Positions 17,661 to 28,306 are shown, counted from the stretch's first letter. The stretch: DNA of 40,658 nucleotides from Paracoccaceae bacterium (GCA_027486345.1 JAIXPH010000010.1:1-40658); one strand, 5' to 3'. A program made the numbers and translations. Notes: generated from the sequence alone by a model not told the origin.

Positions 17661-18709
17661 GATACCTCCAACGGCAGGGCGTCGTGCAGGGCCTGCGCCA
17701 CCGTTGCGCGGTCCAGCGTGGCAAAGGCGGTCAGCCCGGCTTGGGCCGAGGGGAAATTCCGCAGGATATAGCGTGCGTTTTCGGGGTGCCGCGCCGCGCG
17801 CCACGAGGCAATCGCCACGGTCGTCACCATCCGCGCGGCGGTCAGGTCAAACAGCGCCGCGCGTTCGGCCTTCGTCAGCGGCAGGACGGCATGATAGGCG
17901 GCGGCAAAGGTGACAAACCGCGCCAAAGGATCGCCCCCCGGCTGCGAGGCCACCTGATAAGAACAGGCCACCGCCAGATCACAGACCAGCGGCGTGCGGA
18001 CCATGTCGCCGAAGTCGATAATCCCGGCGAGTGTATCGGGATCATCGCCCACCAGCACGTTATGCGGGTTCAGATCGTTATGCACCACCTGCCAGCGCCA
18101 ATCAGGAAACTGCGGCGCAATCGCGTCAAACCGGTCCAGCACGCCCGCGCACAGCGCCCGCAAGCCGTCATCCATGACATGCGGCAAAAGGCTGCGCAGA
18201 TGCGCGGCGTGGCGGATGTCCCATTGCAGCACATGGGCCGCCGCCGGATCGTCAAAGCCCTGCAAGGCCAGCCCCAGCCGCGCCAATCCCACCGCCAGCG
18301 CCCGCGCCTGCGCCGGGCTGCGCGGCGCGGCATGCAGCGGCGTGCCGTCGAGCCATGAGATCACCCGCATCAGGTGGCCGGAGGGCAGCACCACATCATC
18401 CGTCCCGTCCCGCGTCGCCACCACATGCGGCACCGGCAGCGCGGGGTCTCGCGCCGCGATATGGCGCAGCGCGCGGTTCTGGAATCGCGTCTGCTCCACC
18501 GGCTCGGCGCTGTTGGCGATCTTGACGACAAAGCGGCCCTGATCGGTGGTCAGGCGAAAGTTCAGGTCGCGTTCAGAGGTCAGCGCCTCCAGCGTCCCGC
18601 GCATGTCCCAGTGGCGCGTCAGATGGGCGGCCACCTCCTGCTCGGAAAGCACCGGGGGGGCTACTGTCAAAAGGGCACCCAGCGGCGCGTCGGCGGGATT
18701 TGGGGTCAT
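17657..18709 (-). CDS. APH/choline-kinase-fold phosphotransferase (hydroxylysine-kinase-like)
   Basis: The 350-residue product has the aminoglycoside-phosphotransferase fold. The N-lobe contains SERDLNFRL and GRFVVKIAN (ATP-binding Lys). The catalytic loop is His210-Asn-Asp212-Leu-Asn214, and the metal-binding Asp232 lies in GIIDFGDMVRTPLVCDLA. The family includes kinases for small hydroxylated amines as well as antibiotic-resistance enzymes. Coupling to a phospho-lyase-like gene, and the resemblance to animal hydroxylysine kinase AGPHD1, point to a catabolic kinase rather than resistance. The ATG at 18709 has AAGGA six bases upstream. It begins 57 bases after the 3' end of tRNA-Val with no visible terminator between, so some read-through from the tRNA is possible. 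Confidence 0.85.
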   Translation of the reverse strand: MTPNPADAPLGALLTVAPPVLSEQEVAAHLTRHWDMRGTLEALTSERDLNFRLTTDQGRFVVKIANSAEPVEQTRFQNRALRHIAARDPALPVPHVVATRDGTDDVVLPSGHLMRVISWLDGTPLHAAPRSPAQARALAVGLARLGLALQGFDDPAAAHVLQWDIRHAAHLRSLLPHVMDDGLRALCAGVLDRFDAIAPQFPDWRWQVVHNDLNPHNVLVGDDPDTLAGIIDFGDMVRTPLVCDLAVACSYQVASQPGGDPLARFVTFAAAYHAVLPLTKAERAALFDLTAARMVTTVAIASWRAARHPENARYILRNFPSAQAGLTAFATLDRATVAQALHDALPLEVS

Positions 18710-18766
18710 GGCATTTCCTTTGCAGCGCAGTTTCATCGGAAAGGGTGGCCAAAGGAAAGGGGGAAC

Positions 18767-18842
18767 TGGTGGGTGGTGAGGGACTCGAACCCCCGACATT
18801 CTCGGTGTAAACGAGACGCTCTACCAACTGAGCTAACCACCC
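18767..18842 (-). tRNA. tRNA-Val (anticodon TAC)
   Basis: A complete 76-base cloverleaf with encoded CCA. The acceptor stem GGGTGGT pairs with ACCACCC; the D-arm has AGCTCAGTTGGTAGAGC; the anticodon stem TCTCG/CGAGA encloses TTTACAC, giving anticodon TAC; the T-arm contains GGGTTCGAGTCCC. Confidence 0.97.
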
Positions 18843-18853
18843 GCGCCGATGGC

Positions 18854-18880
18854 TTTACAAGGTGATGCGGGCTGCCGCAA
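18854..18880 (-). promoter_or_regulatory. Weak promoter candidate for tRNA-Val (TAC)
   Basis: On the minus strand TTGCGG (18875-18880) and TGTAAA (18854-18859) are separated by 15 bases, shorter than ideal, about 12 bases before the mature tRNA. It is the best pair in the 44-base gap between tetR and the tRNA, but the match is modest. Confidence 0.3.
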
Positions 18881-18886
18881 GTCCGC

Positions 18887-19486
18887 TCAGGCCGACGGAG
18901 TGGCCGGCACGCGCGGGTCTGCCAGCAAGGCCCGCAGCGCGGCCTCAAGGATGGCGGTCGAGGTTTCCGGATCACAGCCCCGCGTTGCCCGTGCCATCGC
19001 CATGGCCCCGGACAGCGTGGCAAGGGCAAAGATCGCAAAGTCTTTCGCCTGCGCCGGGTCGGCGATGCGTGACAGCCGGGCGATGGCCTCAAGGTTGCGG
19101 TGAAGACCGGCGGCAAAGGCCGTTTGCACCGGTTCCGCCGCCCGGCCCATCTCGGCGGCCAGCGGTGCCACGGGACAGCCCCAGACGAAATGGTCCCGGT
19201 GATCCGGTGCCAGATAGGTGCGGAAATACGCTGCCAGCCCGCCGCCCGCGCGGTCGATCCGCTCCAGCACAGCCAGAATCCTGTCGAAATCCGCCGTGAT
19301 CGCCGCCGAGGCCAAAGCATCCTTCGACTCAAACTGTCGATAGATCGCGCCATGGGTCAGACCCACCTTGCCCGCGATGGCGGCGACGGTGGCGGCCTGC
19401 ACGCCCTCGGCACGCAGAGTCTGGCCAGCCGCCTGCAGCAGGCTTTCGCGGTTCTGAAGGGCGACGTCCTTGGTGACCTTGACCAT
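18887..19486 (-). CDS. TetR/AcrR family transcriptional regulator
   Basis: The 199-residue product has an N-terminal TetR helix-turn-helix at about residues 34-55 (TVAAIAGKVGLTHGAIYRQF) followed by an all-helical ligand-binding and dimerisation domain with a GCPVAPL segment. The start at 19486 drops a 12-residue upstream extension that would run into the operator. It is divergent from the 4-TM gene at 19579. The 92-bp gap contains a perfect palindrome (19508-19525) overlapping a promoter pair, so the regulator probably represses both itself and the membrane protein. The ligand is unknown. Confidence 0.92.
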   Translation of the reverse strand: MVKVTKDVALQNRESLLQAAGQTLRAEGVQAATVAAIAGKVGLTHGAIYRQFESKDALASAAITADFDRILAVLERIDRAGGGLAAYFRTYLAPDHRDHFVWGCPVAPLAAEMGRAAEPVQTAFAAGLHRNLEAIARLSRIADPAQAKDFAIFALATLSGAMAMARATRGCDPETSTAILEAALRALLADPRVPATPSA

Positions 19487-19507
19487 GGGCCGGACTTTCC
19501 GAAGTTT

Positions 19508-19525
19508 TGATTGCTGGTGCAATCA
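19508..19525. promoter_or_regulatory. Predicted TetR operator
   Basis: TGATTGC (19508-19514) and GCAATCA (19519-19525) are perfect 7-bp arms around the spacer TGGT. The site sits between the divergent tetR and 4-TM genes and overlaps the -35 element of the latter, the usual arrangement for TetR self- and neighbour-repression. Confidence 0.75.
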
Positions 19526-19539
19526 TAAATTTCTATGCT
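19511..19539 (+). promoter_or_regulatory. Predicted promoter of the 4-TM gene
   Basis: TTGCTG (19511-19516) and TATGCT (19534-19539) are separated by 17 bases. The -35 element lies inside the operator palindrome, so operator binding would block it. The leader to the ATG at 19579 is about 33 bases. Confidence 0.5.
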
Positions 19540-19578
19540 GGGCGCAAGCGCATTTCCCCGTTCAACAAGGATCAGACC

Positions 19579-20034
19579 ATGTCCGCAGATGCAACGCCCA
19601 CCCCGACCCGACGTGCCCCGCCGCTTTGGTTCTGGGGCGTCGCCGCTCTTGGCCTCGCCTGGAACGTCTTCGGTGCTGTGCAATTCGTTGGCACCCTCTC
19701 GGCCACAGTGGACAGCTTGCAGGCGCAGGGCCTCACCGCCGAGCAGGCCGCCGTTATGCTGGGTTATCCGGTCTGGATGACGGTGGTCTTTGCGGTCGGG
19801 GTGTTTGGCGGGGCCATCGGCTGCCTGCTGATGCTGGCGCGCAGTGCTGTCGCGGTGCCGGTCTTCGCGCTGTCGCTGTTCGGCTACATCGCCCTTTACA
19901 TCGGCGATATCATCCATGGCGTCTTTGCGGCGATGGGCACGCCACAAGTGGTCGTGCTGACCATCGTCGTGGCAATCGCGGCTGGACTTTGGGCAGTGGC
20001 CCGCTTTTTCAGGACAAGGGGCGTGCTGGCCTGA
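19579..20034 (+). CDS. Four-helix integral membrane protein, unknown function
   Basis: The 151-residue product has four predicted membrane helices at about residues 16-37, 65-87, 90-113 and 119-142, with short loops and a positively charged C-terminus (FFRTRG). It resembles a widespread small inner-membrane family with no experimental function that I can name. The ATG at 19579 has AAGGA nine bases upstream. It is transcribed divergently from tetR with the operator between, so it is the likely regulatory target. An intrinsic terminator follows 30 bp after the stop. Confidence 0.82.
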   Translation: MSADATPTPTRRAPPLWFWGVAALGLAWNVFGAVQFVGTLSATVDSLQAQGLTAEQAAVMLGYPVWMTVVFAVGVFGGAIGCLLMLARSAVAVPVFALSLFGYIALYIGDIIHGVFAAMGTPQVVVLTIVVAIAAGLWAVARFFRTRGVLA

Positions 20035-20062
20035 TCGATCCAACCTCTTGCCCGCAAAAGAC

Positions 20063-20091
20063 AAAAGGCGCCGCAACCGCGACGCCTTTTT
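20063..20091. terminator. Bidirectional intrinsic terminator
   Basis: AAAAGGCG (20063-20070) pairs with CGCCTTTT (20083-20090). The stem extends inward (CCGC with GCGA, one mismatch) around loop AACC, and a fifth T follows. It closes the 4-TM gene on the plus strand and the HU/tRNA-Val transcript on the minus strand. Confidence 0.85.
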
Positions 20092-20097
20092 CTATGA

Positions 20098-20172
20098 TGG
20101 TGGGCGATAAGGGATTTGAACCCCTGACATCTTCGATGTGAACGAAGCGCTCTACCGCTGAGCTAATCGCCC
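20098..20172 (-). tRNA. tRNA-Val (anticodon CAC)
   Basis: A complete 75-base cloverleaf with encoded CCA. The acceptor stem GGGCGAT pairs with ATCGCCC; the D-arm reads AGCTCAGCGGTAGAGC; the anticodon stem CTTCG/CGAAG encloses TTCACAT, giving CAC; the T-arm contains GGGTTCAAATCCC. Its 5' end is only 13 bases past the stop codon of the HU-like gene and a terminator follows directly, so it is probably processed from the HU transcript. Confidence 0.96.
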
Positions 20173-20185
20173 GATGGAGGGGTGT

Positions 20186-20593
20186 TTAGCTATCTTCATC
20201 CGGGTCCGCAAGAGCCTGTTTGCGGTCTTGCGGCGCTCTTTTCGACCCGGCGCCGCGCAGCTTGACCGTCATGGCCGAGGACGTCCCCTCGCCCTTGGTC
20301 TTGGCGATGCGGGCCTTGCCGAAGGGGGGCAGGTTCAGTCCCTCGCCGCTTTGCAAGGCGGCCCCCAGAACGGCGAGTGTGGCTTCGACCACCTCCTTGA
20401 CGTCCTTTTTCTTGCCCCCGGTCGCCGCCATCACGCGGTCGATCAGTTCCTTTTTCTTCAGCGACGCCCCTTTTTCGGCGGGCTGCGGCGCTGTCGGCAC
20501 GCCGTCATCCGTGACCAGCGCCAAGGTCGCCGGTGCCGCCACCGCGGCGGCTGCGACCTTGCGGTTGGGTTTGTTCGTCTTTCCAGTTGCCAT
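20186..20593 (-). CDS. HU-like DNA-binding protein with N-terminal extension and altered arm
   Basis: The 135-residue product is a histone-like protein of the HU/IHF family. An alkaline, Ala/Pro-rich extension (about 1-44) precedes the HU core: helices LKKKELIDRVMAATGGKKKD and VVEATLAVLGAALQSGEG, then NLPPFGKARIAK. Typical HU has a long beta arm ending in RNPQTG with a DNA-intercalating proline. Here the arm is short and ends GTSSAMTVKLRGAGSKRAP without that motif, so kinking may be weaker. It lies downstream of lon, the order seen for hup in many Proteobacteria. A 9-bp inverted repeat (20672-20680 and 20698-20706) lies upstream. Confidence 0.85.
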   Translation of the reverse strand: MATGKTNKPNRKVAAAAVAAPATLALVTDDGVPTAPQPAEKGASLKKKELIDRVMAATGGKKKDVKEVVEATLAVLGAALQSGEGLNLPPFGKARIAKTKGEGTSSAMTVKLRGAGSKRAPQDRKQALADPDEDS

Positions 20594-20671
20594 AAAAAAT
20601 ACCTGTCCCCACTAAACGGTCCCAACAGACCGAGAAAAACATTAACGAGAGCCCGGACAGAAGGCTACAGG

Positions 20672-20706
20672 CCGAAAGGCGGGCGAAGAAAATTCCTGCC
20701 TTTCGG
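20672..20706. promoter_or_regulatory. 9-bp inverted repeat upstream of the HU-like gene
   Basis: CCGAAAGGC (20672-20680) and GCCTTTCGG (20698-20706) are perfect arms with a 17-base A/T-rich loop. It sits about 80 bp upstream of the HU-like ATG. It could be a leader hairpin, a regulator site, or part of lon termination. Confidence 0.35.
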
Positions 20707-20730
20707 GATGTGGGTCCCGCCAAACGACAA

Positions 20731-20754
20731 GGGGCGCCCCGGTTGGGACGCCCC
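20731..20754 (-). terminator. Terminator-like hairpin after lon
   Basis: GGGGCG at 20731-20736 pairs with CGCCCC near 20749-20754, extended inward by CCC/GGG with one mismatch. It begins 20 bases past the lon stop. Only a weak T-rich stretch (CTTGTCGTTT) follows on the minus strand, so read-through into the HU-like gene is possible. Confidence 0.5.
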
Positions 20755-20774
20755 CGTCGCGATACACGGATGGG

Positions 20775-23186
20775 TCAGTGCGCCGTTTGCGTCGGAGGCA
20801 CCACAGCGGCGGCCACACGGGCGGCGGCGGCGGCTTCTTCGGCAGCCTCGTCCCATTCGACGGGTTCAGGGGTCCGCACCAGCGCCAGTTTCAACACCTC
20901 ACGCACATGGGACACGGGGATGATCTGCATGCCCTGCTTCACATTGTCCGGAATATCCGCCAGATCCTTGGCGTTTTCTTCCGGGATCAGCACGGTCTTG
21001 ATCCCGCCGCGCAGGGCCGCCAGCAGCTTTTCCTTCAAGCCGCCGATGGCCAGCGCATTGCCGCGCAAGGTGACCTCGCCCGTCATGGCGATGTCCTTGC
21101 GGACCGGAATCCCCGTCAGGACCGACACGATGGAGGTCACCATCGCCAGACCCGCCGAAGGCCCGTCCTTGGGCGTGGCCCCTTCGGGAACGTGGACGTG
21201 GATGTCCATCGTCTCGAACTTCGGGGGTTTCACCCCAAGTTCCGGACTGATCGAGCGGACGTAAGACGCCGCCGCTTCGATCGATTCCTTCATCACATCG
21301 CCCAGTTTCCCGGTCGTCTTCATCCGGCCCTTGCCCGGCAGGCGCAGCGCTTCGATGGACAGAAGGTCCCCGCCGACCGAGGTCCAGGCCAGACCCGTGA
21401 CGACGCCGACCTGATCTTCCTTCTCGGCCAGACCATAGCGGAAGCGCTTGACGCCCAGATAGTCCTCAAGCTTTTCGGGGCCGACCTCGACCGTCTTGGC
21501 TTTCTTCTTGAGGATATCCGTCACGGCCTTGCGGGCCAGTTTGGCGATTTCGCGTTCCAGATTCCGCACGCCCGCTTCGCGGGTGTAGGTGCGGATCATC
21601 TCGGTCAGGGCCTCATCGGTGATGCTGAATTCACCCTTTTTCAGCCCATGCCCTTCGACCTGCTTGGCGATCAGATGGTGACGCGCGATTTCGCGTTTCT
21701 CATCCTCGGTATAGCCCGCAAGCGAGATGATCTCCATCCGGTCCAGAAGCGGCCCGGGCATGTTGTAGCTGTTGGCCGTGGTGATGAACATCACGTTCGA
21801 CAGGTCGTATTCCACTTCCAAGTAGTGGTCCACGAAGGTCGCGTTCTGTTCGGGGTCCAGCACCTCCAGCATCGCGGACGCCGGGTCGCCCCGGAAATCC
21901 TGCCCCATCTTGTCGATTTCATCCAACAGGATCAGCGGGTTGGTGGTCTTGGCCTTTTTCAGCGCCTGAATGATCTTGCCGGGCATGGAGCCGATATAGG
22001 TCCGGCGATGCCCCCGGATTTCGGATTCGTCACGCACCCCGCCCAGCGAGATGCGGATGAACTCCCGCCCCGTGGCCTTGGCCACCGACCGCCCCAAGGA
22101 CGTCTTGCCGACACCCGGAGGGCCGACGAGGCAGAGGATCGGCCCCTTCAGCTTGGCCGACCGCGCCTGCACCGCCAGATATTCGACAATCCGCTCTTTG
22201 ACCTTGTCCAGACCGTAATGGTCGGCATCCAGCACCTTTTGCGCCGCGCCCAGGTCTTTCTTGACGCGGGATTTCGTCCCCCACGGCACGCCCAGCAGCC
22301 AGTCCAGATAGTTGCGCACCACGGTCGCTTCCGCGCTCATCGGCGACATGGATTTCAGCTTCTTGACCTCGGCTTCCGCCTTTTCGCGGGCCTCTTTGGA
22401 AAGCTGGGTCTTCTTGATGCGCTCTTCCAGCTCGGCGATTTCGTTCTGGCCGTCCTCGCCATCGCCCAGCTCGCGCTGGATCGCCTTCATCTGTTCGTTC
22501 AGGTAATACTCCCGCTGCGTCTTTTCCATCTGGGTCTTGACGCGGGATTTGATCTTTTTCTCCACCTGCAGGACGGACATCTCGCCCTGCATGTGGCCAT
22601 AGACCTTTTCCAGCCGTTCCGCGACGTTGAGGGTCTCCAGAAGCTCCTGCTTCTGGCCGACGTCGATGCCCAGATGCCCGGCCACCAGATCGGCCAGACG
22701 CGCCGGTTCGCGCGTTTCCGACACGGCGGACAGCGCCTCTTCGGGGATGTTCTTCTTGATCTTGGCGTAGCGTTCGAATTCGTCGCTGACCGCGCGGATC
22801 ATCGCCTCGACCGAGGCCTTGTCGCCCGCCGCTTCGGACAGTTCGACCGCCCGCGCCTCAAAGAAGCTGGCATTGTCGATGAATTCGGTGATCTTGACGC
22901 GCGTCTTGCCCTCGACCAGCACCTTGACGGTGCCATCGGGCAGTTTCAGCAGTTGCAGCACATTGGCCAGCACGCCCACGCGGTAGATCGCATCGGTGCC
23001 GGGATCGTCGACCGACGGGTCGATCTGCGAGGACAAGAGGATCTGCTTGTCATCCGCCATCACCTCTTCCAGCGCACGGACGGATTTTTCACGCCCGACG
23101 AAAAGCGGCACGATCATATGCGGGAACACCACGATATCGCGGAGCGGAAGCACCGGATAGCTGGGGGAGTGAGAGTCGCTCATCAT
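20775..23186 (-). CDS. lon: ATP-dependent protease La (Lon)
   Basis: Lon is a cytosolic hexameric AAA+ protease that degrades misfolded and selected regulatory proteins. The 803 residues show the N-terminal substrate domain starting YPVLPLRDIVVFPHM, the AAA+ module with Walker A GPPGVGKT (Lys361) and Walker B PLILLDEIDKMG, and the C-terminal protease domain with the Ser677-Lys720 dyad (DGPSAG and GGLKEKLL), spaced 43 residues as in E. coli Lon. The C-terminus carries an Ala/Glu-rich tail. The start is the first of two consecutive ATGs, with AAGGA five bases upstream. The HU-like gene follows on the same strand. Confidence 0.97.
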   Translation of the reverse strand: MMSDSHSPSYPVLPLRDIVVFPHMIVPLFVGREKSVRALEEVMADDKQILLSSQIDPSVDDPGTDAIYRVGVLANVLQLLKLPDGTVKVLVEGKTRVKITEFIDNASFFEARAVELSEAAGDKASVEAMIRAVSDEFERYAKIKKNIPEEALSAVSETREPARLADLVAGHLGIDVGQKQELLETLNVAERLEKVYGHMQGEMSVLQVEKKIKSRVKTQMEKTQREYYLNEQMKAIQRELGDGEDGQNEIAELEERIKKTQLSKEAREKAEAEVKKLKSMSPMSAEATVVRNYLDWLLGVPWGTKSRVKKDLGAAQKVLDADHYGLDKVKERIVEYLAVQARSAKLKGPILCLVGPPGVGKTSLGRSVAKATGREFIRISLGGVRDESEIRGHRRTYIGSMPGKIIQALKKAKTTNPLILLDEIDKMGQDFRGDPASAMLEVLDPEQNATFVDHYLEVEYDLSNVMFITTANSYNMPGPLLDRMEIISLAGYTEDEKREIARHHLIAKQVEGHGLKKGEFSITDEALTEMIRTYTREAGVRNLEREIAKLARKAVTDILKKKAKTVEVGPEKLEDYLGVKRFRYGLAEKEDQVGVVTGLAWTSVGGDLLSIEALRLPGKGRMKTTGKLGDVMKESIEAAASYVRSISPELGVKPPKFETMDIHVHVPEGATPKDGPSAGLAMVTSIVSVLTGIPVRKDIAMTGEVTLRGNALAIGGLKEKLLAALRGGIKTVLIPEENAKDLADIPDNVKQGMQIIPVSHVREVLKLALVRTPEPVEWDEAAEEAAAAARVAAAVVPPTQTAH

Positions 23187-23257
23187 GTTTCCTTGTCTGG
23201 CAGGATGGCCTTGCCCCGACCGTCGGCAGCGTCTGACCATCCCCTGTTCGGCCTCCA

Positions 23258-23286
23258 TATCTGGTAGGCCGAAGGGGGTTAGTCAA
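23258..23286 (-). promoter_or_regulatory. Predicted promoter of lon
   Basis: On the minus strand TTGACT (23281-23286) lies 17 bases from CAGATA (23258-23263). The -35 element is good and the -10 moderate. A heat-shock-type promoter might be expected for lon; a GTTGAAG element further upstream is suggestive but its partner is not clear. Confidence 0.5.
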
Positions 23287-23307
23287 CCAGTGCACCCTTC
23301 AACTTTG

Positions 23308-23353
23308 CCCCATCTTGCGCCTTGCCACGCGCGGCGGCAAGCGGGCAATGGGG
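23308..23353. repeat. Nested hairpin between the VTT gene and lon
   Basis: CCCCAT (23308-23313) pairs with ATGGGG (23348-23353), continuing through TTGC/GCAA with a small bulge, and an inner stem TTGCC/GGCAA encloses a GC-rich loop. It lies 31 bases past the VTT stop on the minus strand without a following T-tract. It is a possible weak terminator upstream of the lon promoter. Confidence 0.4.
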
Positions 23354-23384
23354 TGACGCTGCGGTTGCAAGGATCGGGCCGCCG

Positions 23385-24029
23385 TCAGGGCGCGCGGCGC
23401 AAAAGCAGCCGTCCCGCGATCAGCAACCCGCCCGACACCGCGATGACCGTCAGGATGGCGGGGCGCAGGTCGTCCGGTTGGCTCGCCGCGCCGCCATGGG
23501 CCACGACAAAGGCAAAGGGGATGACGCCCAGACCATAGCCCAAGGCGAACCGTTCCGGATGCATCCGCGCGATGCCCGCGAGCGTGGCCGACAGTTCCGG
23601 CAGGATTGGCAGCGCTTGACAGACCACCAGCGTCAACAGGTCATTGCGGGCAAAGGCCGCCTCGATCCCCGCCAAGCGCGCGGGGTCTTTCAGCATCCGC
23701 CCCAGCACCCGCCGCCCCGCCAGCCGCCCGATGCCGTAGCCAATCGCCCCCATCGCCATCAGCCCCAGCGCCGACACCGCACCCCCAAGCCACGGGCCCA
23801 TCAACCATCCTGCCAGAAGGATCGTCATCATCGTGGGCACCGCGACCAAAAGGTCCAGCATCAACAGCGCCACCACCCCCACCGCCAGCCACAGCGGATG
23901 CACCGAGCGCAGGTCTTGCAGCCAGCGGATCACCCCCTCTTCCGGCATAAGCCCCAGCCCCTGCATCACAAGGAAGGTGGAGGCAAAAGCTATGGCCAGC
24001 ACCCCAGCCAGTTTCAGCAAATCCCCCAT
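23385..24029 (-). CDS. TVP38/TMEM64 (VTT, DedA-superfamily) membrane protein
   Basis: The 214-residue product is an integral membrane protein with helices at about residues 5-27, 45-75, 80-105, 135-160, 165-182 and 190-208. The VTT-domain core is visible as LLVAVPTMMTILLAGWLMGPWLGGAVSALG (split: re-entrant loop about 60-90) with GYGIGRLAGRR after it and LLTLVVCQALPILPELSATLAG later. The superfamily includes flippases for undecaprenyl phosphate and phospholipids; no specific substrate is evident. Its ATG lies three bases past the stop of the SDR gene, so the two are an operon and probably translationally coupled. Confidence 0.83.
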   Translation of the reverse strand: MGDLLKLAGVLAIAFASTFLVMQGLGLMPEEGVIRWLQDLRSVHPLWLAVGVVALLMLDLLVAVPTMMTILLAGWLMGPWLGGAVSALGLMAMGAIGYGIGRLAGRRVLGRMLKDPARLAGIEAAFARNDLLTLVVCQALPILPELSATLAGIARMHPERFALGYGLGVIPFAFVVAHGGAASQPDDLRPAILTVIAVSGGLLIAGRLLLRRAP

Positions 24030-24032
24030 CGC

Positions 24033-24764
24033 TCAGCCCCCCCGCAGCATCCGCCGCCCCAGCCACGGGGCCAGCGCGGCGATCAGGGGCAGCGCCCGTG
24101 CCGCCCCCACGCGGATCACCGGGCGGCGCGCGTCGAGGCCACGCAGGATGGCCTCCGCCGCCCGCTCCGCCGTCAGCTTGCGCGCGCCGCGCCCTGCGGT
24201 CATGGGCGTGTCGACCAGCGGCAAGACCACTTCGCTGACCAAAAGCGGCGTGCCTTCTACCTGCCAGCGCAGGGAGGTGGTGAGGCTCGACAGCCCCGCC
24301 TTGGTCGCGGAATACAGCCCGCCCGCCTGTTTGGGAAATGTCGCGAGGCCCGAGGACAGGTTGACCACCGCCCCCTGCGGCTGGCGCATCAGATGCGGCA
24401 AGGCGGCCTGCACGATCAGCGCGGGCGCGGTCAGGTTCAGCGCCGCCTCCTCGATCAATTGGGCCGGGGTGGATGCCGTCAATTCCAACGCATGCTGGAC
24501 GGCGGCGTTGTTGATCACGACCGACAGCGCCGGATGGTCGGCCAGCAGCCCCGCCACCAGCCCCGGCAGCTCGGGCAGATCGGTCAGGTCAGCGCCCACC
24601 GGCACCAGCCCCGCCCGCGCGGGCAGATGCACCGCCCCGCGCGACAGCGCCAGAACGGTATGCCCCCGGTCCAGCAGCCGCGACAGAAGCACCGCCCCGA
24701 TGCCGGAGGTGCCCCCGGTCAACAGGATCGTGGTGGGTTTCGCCAAAGGACTTGGTCTTGACAT
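24033..24764 (-). CDS. Short-chain dehydrogenase/reductase (DltE-like)
   Basis: The 243-residue product is an NAD(P)H-dependent SDR. The cofactor loop TGGTSGIG (about 17-24), NNAAVQ (about 90), the catalytic Ser in NLSSG and Tyr-x-x-x-Lys in LYSATKAGLSS are all present. The pattern resembles the DltE group of uncharacterised SDRs. The start at 24764 with GGAG upstream drops a long frame extension that would overlap the Crp/Fnr gene. It is divergent from crp/fnr (58 bp between starts) and followed directly by the VTT membrane protein. The substrate is unknown; a lipid or envelope role would suit the operon but is inference. Confidence 0.85.
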   Translation of the reverse strand: MSRPSPLAKPTTILLTGGTSGIGAVLLSRLLDRGHTVLALSRGAVHLPARAGLVPVGADLTDLPELPGLVAGLLADHPALSVVINNAAVQHALELTASTPAQLIEEAALNLTAPALIVQAALPHLMRQPQGAVVNLSSGLATFPKQAGGLYSATKAGLSSLTTSLRWQVEGTPLLVSEVVLPLVDTPMTAGRGARKLTAERAAEAILRGLDARRPVIRVGAARALPLIAALAPWLGRRMLRGG

Positions 24765-24822
24765 CGCACGCTCCGCACCGATTTCGCCTGTGACGGGATT
24801 AGGGCAAGGACGGGCGGCACGC

Positions 24823-28224
<3,402 letters not shown>

Positions 28225-28227
28225 GAC

Positions 28228-28290
28228 AAAGCCCTCCGTTCACAGGTTGGCTGCATCATGGCATCCAAACCCCTGTGAAGGAAGGGCTTT
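28228..28290 (-). promoter_or_regulatory. Leader hairpin enclosing the ribosome site of the beta-CASP gene
   Basis: The 19-base arms 28228-28246 and 28272-28290 pair at all but two positions around a 25-base loop. On the minus strand the 3' arm contains the Shine-Dalgarno GGAGGG and ends four bases before the ATG at 28224, while its partner CCCTTCC lies in the 5' arm. If transcription starts upstream of 28290, ribosome access would be restricted. It could instead terminate transcription of the small Hint-like gene, but no U-tract longer than three follows. Confidence 0.6.
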
Positions 28291-28306
28291 TCGGATCAGT
28301 CGCCCC

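Noticed and set aside
17657-18709. Aminoglycoside resistance gene
   Set aside because: The APH fold is shared with many metabolic kinases; coupling to a PLP phospho-lyase-like gene and lack of any mobile context argue for a metabolic role.
18767-20172. tRNA genes as integration sites of a mobile element
   Set aside because: No integrase, direct repeat of a tRNA 3' end, or change in base composition is seen next to any of the three tRNAs.
20778-23267. 829-codon plus-strand frame opposite lon
   Set aside because: Antisense shadow of lon; the translation is Arg/His/Gln-rich with no recognisable domain, and lon itself carries every catalytic motif.
24765-24822. CRP-type site between the SDR and Crp/Fnr genes
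   Set aside because: Only one half-site, TGTGA, is present; the second half is not recognisable.
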